DNA from: Flavobacterium sp. Root901
GTDB lineage: Bacteria; Bacteroidota; Bacteroidia; Flavobacteriales; Flavobacteriaceae
NCBI RefSeq assembly: GCF_001429765.1
Contig: NZ_LMJB01000007.1
Coordinates: 308,780-372,779 of the forward strand
Direction: 5' to 3'
Length of the DNA stretch: 64,000 nucleotides
Shown here: piece by piece, positions 34,481 through 44,438 of the stretch
How positions within the stretch are numbered: the stretch's first letter is position 1
Layout of the letters: every line of letters begins with the position of its first letter
Program-made: the position numbers and the translations under genes
Notes under the pieces: generated by a model
What the model was told of the DNA's origin: nothing
Seen by the model: only the letters and a program-made list of their open reading frames with translations
The model's database searches: none

Positions 34481-37400
34481 TTAAAATTTAACACTTAATC
34501 CCAATTGTGTAGTTACAGATGCCGGACGGTTTACTCCAAAAGGAGAAGCTGCCCATTCCGGATCATATCCGTCAAAGCTGGTAAATACAAACGGGTCTAA
34601 AACATTCACATAAATTCTCAAATTACTGATTTTAAGCTTTTTCAATAATTCAGGACTCAATGTGTAACCTAAAGATATATTTTTGATTTTCACATAAGAA
34701 ACATCTCTGTAGTAAGCAAATAATGAAGTCCAATACGCTCCTGCTCCGGTTGCAACCGGCCCGGGTCTTGGGTTTGTATTATTTGCATTGGCCTCAATAC
34801 CGGCACTGTTTGTTGGAATAAAATAATCCATGGCCAGTTTTTGACGGCCTCTGTCGCTTACATCGGCAAAGTTTTGGTGAAAAGTACTCAAAACCGTCTG
34901 CCCCTGACTTGTCAATATTGAAAAATTAAAATCGAAATTACCAACAGTCAGTTTAGAATATAAACTTCCCTGCCATTCCGGATTTGCATTTCCAATTACA
35001 GTTCTGTCATCCTGATTAAATTTACCGTCATTGTTTAAATCCTTTGGTCTGGCCTGTCCCGGAGCTTGTCCGTAAGAGGCTGCAAGCGCTGCTTCGCTTT
35101 CCTGCCACACACCATCATAAACATAATTGTAATTTGGGTTTAACTCTGAACCCAAAATTAATTTATTACCAATATCACTTACCTTATCCTGATTGTAAAT
35201 TGACTCTAGTTTGTTTACGTTTTTAGTAAAAGTAAAAGTCGTTTCCCAATTTACTTTTTCACTTTTGATGTTTTTTGTAGTTAACAACACCTCAACTCCT
35301 TTGTTGCTCACAGATCCTACATTGGCAAAAGTATTTTTCCAGCCGCTTTCTGCCGGCAATTGCTGTTTGTAAATTAATTTATCCGATAATCTGTCATAAA
35401 CATCAACACTTCCGGAAATCCTGTTTTGCAGGAAACCATAATCAAGACCAAAGTTCAATTCGCGGGTTTTTTCCCAGGTTAAATCCTGATTGGCCAGATT
35501 TTCAGACTGCCATCCCGAAACTACATTTGCCCCGTTTGCATAAAATGTCTGCTGGTTTAATAAAGCCTGAGACGTGTAAGGCGCTACGTTATCATTACCT
35601 GTATAACCTAAACTCGCTCGAAGTTTTAAATCTGATATTACAGTACTATTGGCTAAGAAAGATTCTTTGTTAATTTTCCATCCTAATGCTACAGATGGGA
35701 AACTCTGCCATTTATTTCCTTCAGATAAAACAGAAGAACCGTCCCATCTTGTAGAAGCTGTCAATAAATATTTGTCTTTAAAAGTATAATTTAAACGAAC
35801 CGCATACGAACTCAAAGTATTTTTTTGGTATCCTGAACTGATGTTATAACTGGTTTGCACTCCAGATCCCATATTGTCTGATCCAACATCAAAAGGCTGA
35901 TTGTTTGAATATAAATAAGAAGTCTCATCAACATTTGAATACAAACTCTGCAGTAATAAAACGCTAAAATCATGTACTTCTCTAAAAGTATGTTTCAGGT
36001 CAATTTGATTATCCCAAGTGTAATTGAAGTTATTGAAGTTTTTAATCGATGCCGAATTTTTTCCGTTTAATGTAACTCCTGCATTGGTCTGTGCACCATA
36101 TGAAGCACTTGTAACAGTATTTTCTATACCAGCAGAAAATGTTGTTTTAAACGAAAGCCATTTTAAAGCCTGATATTGAAAGAAAACATTTCCAACGGTC
36201 TGCCATGTTTTTTCTCTTTGTGATGAATTGGCAATTTCCATTAACGGATTTACAGTACTCGTTTTATTAATGGCCCATGAACCGTTTGGGTAAGTTAATT
36301 TTCCCGGAAGGAAAAATAAAGTTCCTATTTTTTCATTTCCATCAGCGTCAATTGCCCACGGAGACATTAATGGACTCAACCTAAAAGCGTCCTGCATGGC
36401 TAAATCACTTCCTAACTGCGTATCAACACGGGCAATAGTGACATTGGCACCTGTTGTAAATTTGTCATTTATTTTATGATTTAATCCTAACTTAAAAGAA
36501 TATTTATCTGTTCCGTCGTTTTCAATAAGTCCTTCATCACTTTGAATTCCGAATCCAAGGTTGTAACTCAAACCAGAATCTGAACGTCCTGTAACGTTTA
36601 AATAATTATTTTGAGTCATTCCTGTTTTCAGCACAGCATCTGCCCAGTCAAAATTATAACCGCTGTTGGCTCTTGAAACTAATAACGGACTTTGATTTCC
36701 TGCCAATGCAGCAAGCTGAGCCGGAGTCTGTGTTGTTGGTACTGCACTCATATAAGCAACCTGATGAAATTTCCACCATTCTTCTCCGCTCATCATTTTT
36801 GGCATTCTTGCTGCAGTTTTAGTCCCATACGAAGAATCAAAAGTGACATTAATACCGGATTTTACATTTGCACCGCTTTTGGTTGTAACAATGATAACAC
36901 CGCTTGCTCCTCTTGAACCATAAATTGCTGCTGACGAAGCGTCTTTCAGTACATCCATTCTTGCAATATCCTGCGGATTTAGGAAATCAATATTTTCAAC
37001 AGGAACGCCATCCACTACATACAATGGAGATGATCCTACTAATGAATTATTTCCTCTAATAACCACTTTGAATCCGTCTCCGGAACGTCCTGAACTCGAT
37101 GAAATCTGAACTCCGGGCGTACTTCCCTGAATAGCTTCTAGTGGACTAGTGGTATTTCTTTCTGTAATTACTGCCGCACTAATCGTACTCACAGAACCTG
37201 TAAGATCTGTTTTCTTTACAGAACCATATCCTACCACGACAACTTCATTTAAGGAATTGGATTGTTCTGCAAGACTAACATTGATTGTTGTTTTTCCGGC
37301 AACACTGACTTCTTGTGTTTGAAAACCTAGATAACTGATAATTAAAACCGCTTTATTATTGGTAACGTTTATTTTAAAGCTGCCTTCAAAATCTGTTGAA

Positions 37401-37585
37401 GTTCCGTTTTTGGTTCCTTTTTCCTGAATATTAACACCTGGCAGTGATAATCCTGACGCATCGGTAATTTTTCCCTCTACTACAGAAGACTGCGCATATA
37501 TTGTATTGCTCAGCAGGAAATTCAGGAAAAATAAAAATACAAGATTGTATTTTATTTTTTTCTTTAATGATTGTTTAATTTTCAT
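34481..37585 (-). CDS. SusC/RagA TonB-dependent outer-membrane transporter
   Basis: This 1034-residue protein has a signal peptide and a carboxypeptidase-regulatory-like N-terminal domain (VEGKITDASGLSLPGVNIQE). The plug domain begins near VVVGYGSVKKTDLTGSVS, and the SusC signature ADVLKDASSAAIYGSRGASG appears as MDVLKDASSAAIYGSRGASG. A long beta barrel ends in aromatic-terminated VTTQLGLSVKF. No STN signalling domain is present, so control is not through an anti-sigma factor. It imports oligosaccharides with TonB energy. It is transcribed after GH28 (43-base gap) and before susD. Confidence 0.95.
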   Translation of the reverse strand: MKIKQSLKKKIKYNLVFLFFLNFLLSNTIYAQSSVVEGKITDASGLSLPGVNIQEKGTKNGTSTDFEGSFKINVTNNKAVLIISYLGFQTQEVSVAGKTTINVSLAEQSNSLNEVVVVGYGSVKKTDLTGSVSTISAAVITERNTTSPLEAIQGSTPGVQISSSSGRSGDGFKVVIRGNNSLVGSSPLYVVDGVPVENIDFLNPQDIARMDVLKDASSAAIYGSRGASGVIIVTTKSGANVKSGINVTFDSSYGTKTAARMPKMMSGEEWWKFHQVAYMSAVPTTQTPAQLAALAGNQSPLLVSRANSGYNFDWADAVLKTGMTQNNYLNVTGRSDSGLSYNLGFGIQSDEGLIENDGTDKYSFKLGLNHKINDKFTTGANVTIARVDTQLGSDLAMQDAFRLSPLMSPWAIDADGNEKIGTLFFLPGKLTYPNGSWAINKTSTVNPLMEIANSSQREKTWQTVGNVFFQYQALKWLSFKTTFSAGIENTVTSASYGAQTNAGVTLNGKNSASIKNFNNFNYTWDNQIDLKHTFREVHDFSVLLLQSLYSNVDETSYLYSNNQPFDVGSDNMGSGVQTSYNISSGYQKNTLSSYAVRLNYTFKDKYLLTASTRWDGSSVLSEGNKWQSFPSVALGWKINKESFLANSTVISDLKLRASLGYTGNDNVAPYTSQALLNQQTFYANGANVVSGWQSENLANQDLTWEKTRELNFGLDYGFLQNRISGSVDVYDRLSDKLIYKQQLPAESGWKNTFANVGSVSNKGVEVLLTTKNIKSEKVNWETTFTFTKNVNKLESIYNQDKVSDIGNKLILGSELNPNYNYVYDGVWQESEAALAASYGQAPGQARPKDLNNDGKFNQDDRTVIGNANPEWQGSLYSKLTVGNFDFNFSILTSQGQTVLSTFHQNFADVSDRGRQKLAMDYFIPTNSAGIEANANNTNPRPGPVATGAGAYWTSLFAYYRDVSYVKIKNISLGYTLSPELLKKLKISNLRIYVNVLDPFVFTSFDGYDPEWAASPFGVNRPASVTTQLGLSVKF

Positions 37586-37628
37586 AAGTGGTTTAGTGGT
37601 TTGGTTAAATGATAGTTACTACTTTTAT

Positions 37629-39053
37629 TTATTCTGTTTTTTTTCCATTGATATAAGTATTTATAAAATTGATATTTTTCACATTTTTTAATAAATAGAC
37701 CGAGTCTACTTTTTGAATTTTGACATTTTTAAGTGTAATGTTTTCTACCGGCGATTCTTCGTAACCTTCTGCCCAGACACTGTACTTTCCACCATTTTTT
37801 ACATTGACATTTTCCAGGCTGATGTTTCTGACAGTTGGTATAAAGTTTCCTGTCTGCGAACCGTAAACGTTGTAAAACATTGTTACAAGCAAAACACATT
37901 CTTTTACAGTTCCCACTTCAAGATTTCTTACATAGACATTTTCGATAACTCCCCCGCGTTTTGAATTGGTTTTTATTCGAATGGCACGATCCAGATTGGG
38001 ACTGTCCATGACACAGTTTTCTACAAAAACATTATTTACCCCGGCAGAAATCTCGCTCCCAATTACAACGCCGCCGTGGCCGTCAATCATTTTACAGTTT
38101 TGAACCACAATATTTTTACTCGGAACTGCCACTCTTCTTCCATCGGCATCACGGCCGGATTTAATTGCAATACAGTCATCTCCGGTATTAAAAGTGCAGT
38201 TTTTAATTATTACATTTTGCGAATATTCAGGGTCGCAGCCGTCATTATTGGGACCGTGGCTGTTTACCGTTACACCGTCAATAATAATATTGTTTGTTTT
38301 TATGGGGTGAAGAATCCAAAAAGGAGAATTAATCACTTTTATATCTTTGACCAAAACGGTATTGCATTCAAAAAATTCAATAAAATTCGGTCTCAGGTAT
38401 CTTCCATCTCCAAAAATTCTTTCTGCAATCGGAATTCTTTTTTCAGCCATATCCACCAATACCTCACGATTTGTTGGATCGTTTTGAGACGGAATTCCCT
38501 TTTTCCATCCATACCCTTTTCCACCGGACCAAATCCACCAATTAGTGTTGTCTGCCTGACCGTTTAAAGTTCCTTTTCCGGTAACGGCAACATTAGTTTT
38601 ATTTTTTGCATAGATTAGAGGGGAATAATTCATGAGTTCTGTCCCTTCCCAGGAAGTATGAACTATTGGATAATCTTTTGGGTTAAGACTAAAAAGAATT
38701 TCTGCCTTATCTTCTAAATGCAGATTTATATTGCTTTCTAGGTGAATTGCTCCGGTAAGATATATTCCATTCGGAACTAAAACTTTTCCGCCCCCATTTT
38801 CTGAACAGGCTTTAATTGCTTTTGCAAACGCTGCTGTATTCAAAGTTTTACCATCAGCAACAGCTCCAAAATCATTTATATTATAGGTTTTATCCTGAAA
38901 TTTGGTTTGAGGAAGACTTTTAATAGTTGATTCCATAATTTTCCAAGGATCAGATTCAGAAACAGCTGTAACTTTTTTAGAGCATGATATGGTCAAACCA
39001 ACCATTATGGTAAAAAAAACAGTTCTGTATGCCCTAACCTTGTCTGCAGCCAT
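37629..39053 (-). CDS. Glycoside hydrolase family 28 lipoprotein (polygalacturonase-like)
   Basis: This 474-residue GH28 enzyme has a lipobox-like signal (FFTIMVGLTISCSKK). Catalytic blocks are NNDGCDPEYSQNV, GDDCIAIKSGRDADG, DGHGGVVIGSEIS and the RAIRIKTN arginine-lysine pair, closer to classical polygalacturonases than the first copy. It opens the GH28-susC-susD-esterase-DUF4861 operon. Its promoter has a TTG / TAATTTCG pair and a perfect operator palindrome (39099-39112), so it is the likely entry point for control by the divergent LacI-type regulator. Confidence 0.92.
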   Translation of the reverse strand: MAADKVRAYRTVFFTIMVGLTISCSKKVTAVSESDPWKIMESTIKSLPQTKFQDKTYNINDFGAVADGKTLNTAAFAKAIKACSENGGGKVLVPNGIYLTGAIHLESNINLHLEDKAEILFSLNPKDYPIVHTSWEGTELMNYSPLIYAKNKTNVAVTGKGTLNGQADNTNWWIWSGGKGYGWKKGIPSQNDPTNREVLVDMAEKRIPIAERIFGDGRYLRPNFIEFFECNTVLVKDIKVINSPFWILHPIKTNNIIIDGVTVNSHGPNNDGCDPEYSQNVIIKNCTFNTGDDCIAIKSGRDADGRRVAVPSKNIVVQNCKMIDGHGGVVIGSEISAGVNNVFVENCVMDSPNLDRAIRIKTNSKRGGVIENVYVRNLEVGTVKECVLLVTMFYNVYGSQTGNFIPTVRNISLENVNVKNGGKYSVWAEGYEESPVENITLKNVKIQKVDSVYLLKNVKNINFINTYINGKKTE

Positions 39054-39098
39054 GTGTATGGAATTTATAGTTAAACAAACGAAAAACGCTAATAATCA

Positions 39099-39143
39099 TG
39101 TAATCGATTACACGAAATTAGAAAATATGTTCCATCCAGCCAA
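39099..39143 (-). promoter_or_regulatory. Promoter and LacI-type operator of the GH28-susCD operon
   Basis: On the minus strand, TTG (39141-39143), a 20-base spacer and TAATTTCG (39113-39120) fit the flavobacterial -33/-7 promoter with one change from TAnnTTTG. Immediately downstream is the perfect palindrome TGTAATCGATTACA (39099-39112). The same arrangement occurs before exuT and kduI. Confidence 0.7.
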
Positions 39144-39262
39144 ATTTATTTAGAAATAAATTGTATTTTTAATTTTTATTAAGAATTATAATTACATTTA
39201 ATGCAAAAAATATTATAATTTATTATCATTGTAGAATATAAAACGTTGTAGTAAGCTGCTAT

Positions 39263-39312
39263 GGTAATCGATAACATTAAGTATCAGATTATATAAAAAA
39301 AATGTATTTTTG
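39263..39312 (+). promoter_or_regulatory. Operator-like site and -7 box upstream of the lacI-type gene
   Basis: GGTAATCGATAAC (39263-39275) is a relaxed form of the TGTAATCGATTACA operator. TATTTTTG (39305-39312) fits the flavobacterial -7 box TAnnTTTG, 31 bases before the start codon. I found no clear -33 TTG. The layout suggests autoregulation. Confidence 0.5.
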
Positions 39313-39343
39313 TCAAAGAATTTAACTTGTAAAACCCTTTTTA

Positions 39344-40372
39344 ATGAGCGAAAAAGTAACCATTTATGATATTGCTGAGAAATTGAATATCACTGCAGCT
39401 ACTGTTTCCAGAGCGTTGAACAACAACCCGAAGATTAAAGAAAGTACTCGTGAGTTGGTTATCAAAACTGCTGCCTCAATGAACTACAAGCAAAACAAGC
39501 TTGCTTTAGCATTAAAAAGCGGCCGTAGTAATAATATTGGTGTAATTGTACCCCGTATAGACAGTAATTTTTTTGCCTCTGTAATCAGAGGAATTGAAGA
39601 GGAACTGCATCCGCATGGTTATCAGGTTATTATTTGCCAGACGCATGAAAGCAAAAAAAGAGAAAACGAAAATTTATATACTTTAATAGATGCCCAGGTT
39701 GACGGAATTTTAATGTCTGTAACTGATGTAACTGATGAAAATGACGGTGCATTTCAGTATGTACTGCAAAAGAACGTCCCGCTGATTTTTTTCGACAGAA
39801 GCAAACATATTGAAGGTGTAAGTTCTGTAACGATAAACGATTTCAGAGGCGGCTATTTAACTACCAAACATTTAATAAACGAAGGATGTAGAAAAATTGC
39901 ACATTTCTCCGGAGATCAGTCCTTAGAGATTTTCAAAAACAGGTTTTTAGGCTACAAACAGGCTTTATTAGATCACGGAATAGATTTTAAAGAAGAATAT
40001 GTTATTTATACAAAAAGTGCCGTAGAAGCCGGAAAAGAAGCAGTTGATAAACTGTTACAGTTAGAAACTCCTCCTGACGCTATCTTTTCTGCGAGTGATT
40101 TTGCTGCATTGGGTGCCATTCAGGAATTAAAAGAAAGAAATATCAGTATCCCGAAAGAATTTTGTGTAGCCGGTTTTAGTAACGAACCTTTTACTAAGTT
40201 TATGGAGCTGTCGATTACTTCTGTAGATCAGTCACCGCTTGAAATGGGTAAAATGTCAGCCCGTGTTTTCCTGGAGCAGGTTGACAAAACAGATACTATA
40301 AAAATCGAAAAAAAGGTAGTTCTTGCCCCTGAACTGCATATTCGCAAATCTTCTTCCCGAACTAACTTTTAA
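39344..40372 (+). CDS. LacI-family transcriptional regulator of pectin/uronate genes
   Basis: This 342-residue regulator has the LacI helix-turn-helix and hinge (VTIYDIAEKLNITAATVSRA, NYKQNKLALALKSGRSNNIG). Its periplasmic-binding-like sensor domain has IGVIVPRIDSNFFASVIRGI, DAQVDGILMSV, AHFSGDQSLEIFKNRFLGY and SVDQSPLEMGKMSARVFLEQ. It lies divergent from the GH28-susCD operon and convergent with the uxaA end of the uronate operon. Conserved TGTAATCGATTRCA palindromes at its neighbours' promoters are its likely binding sites. The inducer is probably an intermediate of uronate catabolism; this is inference. Confidence 0.9.
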   Translation: MSEKVTIYDIAEKLNITAATVSRALNNNPKIKESTRELVIKTAASMNYKQNKLALALKSGRSNNIGVIVPRIDSNFFASVIRGIEEELHPHGYQVIICQTHESKKRENENLYTLIDAQVDGILMSVTDVTDENDGAFQYVLQKNVPLIFFDRSKHIEGVSSVTINDFRGGYLTTKHLINEGCRKIAHFSGDQSLEIFKNRFLGYKQALLDHGIDFKEEYVIYTKSAVEAGKEAVDKLLQLETPPDAIFSASDFAALGAIQELKERNISIPKEFCVAGFSNEPFTKFMELSITSVDQSPLEMGKMSARVFLEQVDKTDTIKIEKKVVLAPELHIRKSSSRTNF

Positions 40373-40400
40373 ACATTAAAAGATTAATACCTTAATGACA

Positions 40401-40426
40401 AAAAAAAGACGCACTGCTGTGCGTCT
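40401..40426 (-). terminator. Terminator of the uronate operon
   Basis: A perfect 8-bp stem AGACGCAC / GTGCGTCT with a TGCT loop is followed on the minus strand by TTTTTT. It lies between the convergent lacI-type gene and uxaA and fits as the end of the long minus-strand uronate series. Confidence 0.8.
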
Positions 40427-40449
40427 CTACATTATATTTTAAATTCTTT

Positions 40450-42072
40450 TTATAAAGAAACTCCTCTTTTCCAAGGAATAAAATCGTTTTGATTTAAAAG
40501 TGCTGCTTTGGTTTTAATTGTTCCGCTGGCAACATCAATAATAAATTCTAACATTTCATCTGCCATTTCATCAATTGATTTTTCTCCGGTGATAATTCCA
40601 CCTGTATCAATATCAATGATATCAGACATTTTGTTGGCTAATTGTGTGTTGGAGGAAATTTTTACAACCGGTGCGATCGGGTTTCCTGTCGGAGTTCCTA
40701 AACCTGTTGTAAACAATACCATATTCGCTCCTGAACCCACCATTGCCGTTGTACACTCAACATCATTTCCTGGTGTACAAAGTAAAGTTAAACCTGGTTT
40801 TGTAATGTATTCACCGTAGTCAAAAACTCCTGTAATTGGCGAAGTTCCTCCTTTTTTAGCAGCACCTGCAGATTTCATTGCATCTGTAATCAAACCATCT
40901 TTGATGTTTCCCGGAGAAGGATTCATATCAAATCCTGAACCTGCATCAACAACTGTTTTTTCATACCACTGCATTAAATCAAGGAAACGTTTTCCGCTTT
41001 CATCTTCAACGCATCTGTTTACCAATTCCTGTTCAACACCACATAATTCCGGAAATTCAGAAAGAATTGTTGTGCCGCCTAAAGCCGCTAATAAATCTGA
41101 AGTCACACCTAAAGTCGGGTTTGCAGAAATTCCTGAAAAACCGTCAGATCCACCGCACTCTAAACCAATTCTTAGTTTTGATAATGGAGCAGGTTCTCTT
41201 TTTATTTCGTTTGCTTTTTTAATGGCTTCAAAAGTATCTTTTACAACACTGCTTAACATTGTTTCAATTGTTCCGATAGATTGCTGGTCGTAAATTAAAA
41301 CCGGCTTTTTACTATTTGGATTAATGGCATCTAAAGCATCTTTGAAGATCTGGATCTGAAGATTTTGACATCCTAAACTTAAAACTGTTGCCCCGGCAAC
41401 ATTGGGATTATTTACATATCCGGCCAATAATTTAGCCAGACTATGAGAATCCTGACGGATTCCGCCGCAGCCGCCTTGGTGCGTAATAAATTTAACTTCA
41501 ATATTATTGAACAAATTAGCGTCGTTTGAAGCTTCCTGATTTCCTGCTCCTCCCGTTTCTGATTTTACTAAAGAACGAAGCAATAATTGATAATCGTTTT
41601 CTTTTGGTTTCATTAATTCCTTTTCAAAAATATCTTTTAAAATTTCAATATTTCTGTTTTCACAAAAAACCAAAGGAAAAAACAACCATACATTCTCAGT
41701 TCCAACCTGTCCGTCTTCTCTGTGATAGCCCTGCCATGTTCTGTCTTTCCATTTGTCAATATTGGGAGCAGTCCAGCCAATCGTTTCTGTTTTACCGGTG
41801 ACTTTATCACTTTCGTGTTTTACATTTGCAGTAGAAAGCAATCCACCTCTTTCGATTCTGGCACTTGCCTTCCCTACCAAAACTCCGTACATAATGATTC
41901 TGTCTCCTACATTAAAAGGAACCATTGCAATCTTATGTTTCATTTTTACATCTGTCTCAACCGTAACTGATTCTCCCTCGAAATCAATTACTTCGCCAGC
42001 TGTAAGGTTCACCAGTGCAACCGCAACATTGTCGGTTGGATGAACTTTTATTAATTTTTTCTGCGTTGCCAT
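40450..42072 (-). CDS. uxaA: Altronate dehydratase
   Basis: This 540-residue protein has an N-terminal SAF-type domain (about 1-100, KVHPTDNVAVALVNLTAGE) joined to the large UxaA domain: TFWHREDGQVGTENVW-like TWQGYHREDGQVGTENVWL, then THQGGCGGIRQDS, GLECGGSDGFSGISANPTLG and GNPIAPVVKISSN. It dehydrates D-altronate to 2-keto-3-deoxygluconate in the isomerase route of galacturonate breakdown. It follows uxaB by 32 bases and precedes the terminator at 40401-40426. Confidence 0.95.
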   Translation of the reverse strand: MATQKKLIKVHPTDNVAVALVNLTAGEVIDFEGESVTVETDVKMKHKIAMVPFNVGDRIIMYGVLVGKASARIERGGLLSTANVKHESDKVTGKTETIGWTAPNIDKWKDRTWQGYHREDGQVGTENVWLFFPLVFCENRNIEILKDIFEKELMKPKENDYQLLLRSLVKSETGGAGNQEASNDANLFNNIEVKFITHQGGCGGIRQDSHSLAKLLAGYVNNPNVAGATVLSLGCQNLQIQIFKDALDAINPNSKKPVLIYDQQSIGTIETMLSSVVKDTFEAIKKANEIKREPAPLSKLRIGLECGGSDGFSGISANPTLGVTSDLLAALGGTTILSEFPELCGVEQELVNRCVEDESGKRFLDLMQWYEKTVVDAGSGFDMNPSPGNIKDGLITDAMKSAGAAKKGGTSPITGVFDYGEYITKPGLTLLCTPGNDVECTTAMVGSGANMVLFTTGLGTPTGNPIAPVVKISSNTQLANKMSDIIDIDTGGIITGEKSIDEMADEMLEFIIDVASGTIKTKAALLNQNDFIPWKRGVSL

Positions 42073-42104
42073 AACCCTCGATCTTTGTTCTTTTTGTTTT
42101 CTTT

Positions 42105-43553
42105 TTATTTTATTCTTTCCTGGAATTTAGCAAAACCAGCTTCAATACCGTTTGCATCAATTTCTTCCAAAGCAATTGTTATTGCATTTGTTAATGACGG
42201 AATCTCCGTTAAATCTTCATCCCAGAAACTTTTGTTCTGCAAAGTAAGCCTTGCAATTTTTTCATAATCGTCTGATGTCCATAAGCCATCAAAAAATGCA
42301 ACTATATCCTCACTGTCATTTACAGGTAAACTCTGACCGTTCCACGTTCCTTTATAGAAACGAATTAAAGCGGCAAATGCATAAGTTAAATGAACCGGAA
42401 GTTTTTTGTGGATTTTTACATATTCTGTTAAACTTGGTAAAACGCGAACCTTAAATTTAGAAATAGAATTTAAAGCAATGGATGACAATAAATGTTTAAT
42501 AAACGGATTTCTGAAACGGTCTAAGATTTCTTCAGAGAAACTTGCCAGTTCTTGCTTATCCATGTTTAAGGTTTCGTTGATTTCCTCAAAAACAGCTTTA
42601 TTTATAAATTCTCCTGTAAAAGGATTATCAACGGTTTCTTTTACGGTTTCGTTGCCATAAAGTAATGAAAACGGCACCATAGCGGTATGCGCTCCATTTA
42701 AAATCCTTACCTTACGTGTTCTGTAAGGCTGCATGTCTTCTACAATTTTTACGTCAAGATCTGTTTTTTCAAACGGAAGTTTTGCTTTCAATTCGTCATC
42801 GCCTTCGATAACCCATAAAAAGAAAGTTTCGGCACTAACAATCAAATCATCTTTGTAATCTAACTGGCTGTTATATTCTTCAATTTGATCTTTAGGATAT
42901 CCCGGAACAATTCTGTCTACTAATGTATTGTGGAAAGAACAGCTGTTTAAAATCCAGGAAACAAATTCCTGGCCTAATTTCCAATCTGTACAATATTTTA
43001 AAATAACTTCTTTTAAAGTATCTGAATTATAATTGATTAACTCACAAGGAATAATTGTTAATCCTTTATTATCAGCACCATTAAAATGTTTAAATCTTTC
43101 ATACAAAAGTACGGTTAACTTTGCAGGGAAAGATACTGGAGGCTGCATAGAAGGCAGGTCTGAAGCAATATACTCGATTCCGGCTTCTGTTGTATTTGAT
43201 ATAATAAAAGCCAGTTCTTCTTCTTTGGCTAAAGCCAGATATTCCTGAAAAGAAGCATAAGGATCTACTGCTTTTACAATATTGGTAATCAATTCTTTTT
43301 CCTGAATTTCCTCACCTTTTTTTACACCTTTCATAAACAAAGTGTACAATCCGTCCTGTTCATTGATCATATTCACCAATCCTTTATCAATAGGCTGAAC
43401 CACAGCAATTCCCGCATTAAAATCAGCTTCCTGATTTAATTTCTGAATTGCATATTCTACAAAAGCCCTCAAGAAATTACCTTCTCCAAACTGAACTATT
43501 TTAATTGGCAGTCTATTTGATAATTCTGAATTTGATCTGTTTATTTTTTCCAT
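42105..43553 (-). CDS. uxaB: Tagaturonate reductase
   Basis: This 482-residue protein of the mannitol dehydrogenase fold begins with the NAD-binding VQFGEGNFLRAFVEYAIQKL. It has the substrate-site lysine region RTRKVRILNGAHTAMVPFSLL, typical of UxaB. It reduces D-tagaturonate to D-altronate with NADH. Gene order uxaB-uxaA with uxaC upstream supports this over fructuronate reductase (UxuB). I see no UxuA (mannonate dehydratase), so the glucuronate branch is not completed here. Confidence 0.92.
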   Translation of the reverse strand: MEKINRSNSELSNRLPIKIVQFGEGNFLRAFVEYAIQKLNQEADFNAGIAVVQPIDKGLVNMINEQDGLYTLFMKGVKKGEEIQEKELITNIVKAVDPYASFQEYLALAKEEELAFIISNTTEAGIEYIASDLPSMQPPVSFPAKLTVLLYERFKHFNGADNKGLTIIPCELINYNSDTLKEVILKYCTDWKLGQEFVSWILNSCSFHNTLVDRIVPGYPKDQIEEYNSQLDYKDDLIVSAETFFLWVIEGDDELKAKLPFEKTDLDVKIVEDMQPYRTRKVRILNGAHTAMVPFSLLYGNETVKETVDNPFTGEFINKAVFEEINETLNMDKQELASFSEEILDRFRNPFIKHLLSSIALNSISKFKVRVLPSLTEYVKIHKKLPVHLTYAFAALIRFYKGTWNGQSLPVNDSEDIVAFFDGLWTSDDYEKIARLTLQNKSFWDEDLTEIPSLTNAITIALEEIDANGIEAGFAKFQERIK

Positions 43554-43759
43554 TTTAATTTTTACTTTAAAGTGTTATAAATAACCACTTAATACCTTAT
43601 TGATCAATTTTATTACATTGTAAATGAAACATTACACTCGTAATAAATAAATCCTGCTGTGAGGAGTCACAAGATTTATCTGCAAGCGTAATGCTCAATT
43701 ACAATCTCTAAAATCTAAAAAAACGCATCTAAATAAGGATTGGCATGATTACTCCTTAT
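43554..43759. other. Gap between kdgA and uxaB
   Basis: A 206-base gap inside the uronate series. A weak hairpin (ATAAATC...GATTTAT, about 43645-43681) is present. There is no terminator with a T-run and no operator core, so read-through from kdgA to uxaB is likely, or a promoter I cannot see. Confidence 0.4.
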
Positions 43760-44428
43760 TTATTTTCTTATATTTTTTATGATGTCCAGAACCTGTTTTA
43801 CCCTGGCGGTTAAACCATCGAAATCTTTATTGTCTAATATATCTTTTGAAATCAGCTGTGAACCTAAACCAACACAAGTTGCTCCGGCTTTTAACCATGA
43901 ACTAAGACTTTCTTCTGTTGGATAAACACCTCCTGTAGGCATAATGCTTGTCCACGGACAAGGTCCTTTTATTGCTTTTATAAATTCAGGTCCGTAAGTA
44001 TCTGCAGGAAATAATTTTACAATTTCACATCCTAATTCTTCTGCTCTGGCAATTTCTGAAAGCGTACCGCAGCCCGGCGACCATAATACTTTTCTTCGAT
44101 TGCAGGCAATTGCAATATCTTCTCTAAAAACCGGTGTTACAATAAAATTGGCTCCCAAACTCATGTACAATGAAGTCGAAGCTGCATCTGTAACAGAACC
44201 AACTCCTAAAATCATTCCCGGAAGTTCTGCTAAAGCATATTTATTTAAAGCTCCAAAAACTTCATGGGCAAAATCACCACGACTCGTAAATTCCATTAAT
44301 CTGGAACCGCCATCGTAACACGCTTTTAAAACTTGTTTACTTAATTCAATATCAGAATGAAAAAACAACGGTACCATTCCATTATCTTTCATTGTCTGCG
44401 CAACCTCTATTCTTGAATATTTTGCCAT
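43760..44428 (-). CDS. kdgA: KDPG/KHG aldolase
   Basis: This 222-residue class I aldolase has the TIM-barrel blocks GSRLMEFTSRGDFAHEVF, GVGSVTDAASTSLYMSLGANFIVTP and the Schiff-base lysine in CEIVKLFPADTYGPEFIKAI. The C-terminus has PTGGVYPTEESLSSWLKAGATCVGLG. It splits 2-keto-3-deoxy-6-phosphogluconate into pyruvate and glyceraldehyde-3-phosphate. It follows kdgK by 10 bases and is the last step of the uronate pathway. Confidence 0.94.
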   Translation of the reverse strand: MAKYSRIEVAQTMKDNGMVPLFFHSDIELSKQVLKACYDGGSRLMEFTSRGDFAHEVFGALNKYALAELPGMILGVGSVTDAASTSLYMSLGANFIVTPVFREDIAIACNRRKVLWSPGCGTLSEIARAEELGCEIVKLFPADTYGPEFIKAIKGPCPWTSIMPTGGVYPTEESLSSWLKAGATCVGLGSQLISKDILDNKDFDGLTARVKQVLDIIKNIRK

Positions 44429-44438
44429 ATTTCTATTA

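Noticed and set aside
40508-42043. Plus-strand open frames opposite uxaA
   Set aside because: They lie antisense to a well-supported enzyme gene and show no family features; the same applies to other long frames opposite uxaB, rhaEW, the GH28 genes and SusC.
42105-43553. Fructuronate reductase (UxuB)
   Set aside because: No mannonate dehydratase is present, and uxaA lies next to it, so tagaturonate reductase fits better.
43554-43759. Riboswitch or leader before uxaB
   Set aside because: Only a weak hairpin is present and no known aptamer pattern can be seen.
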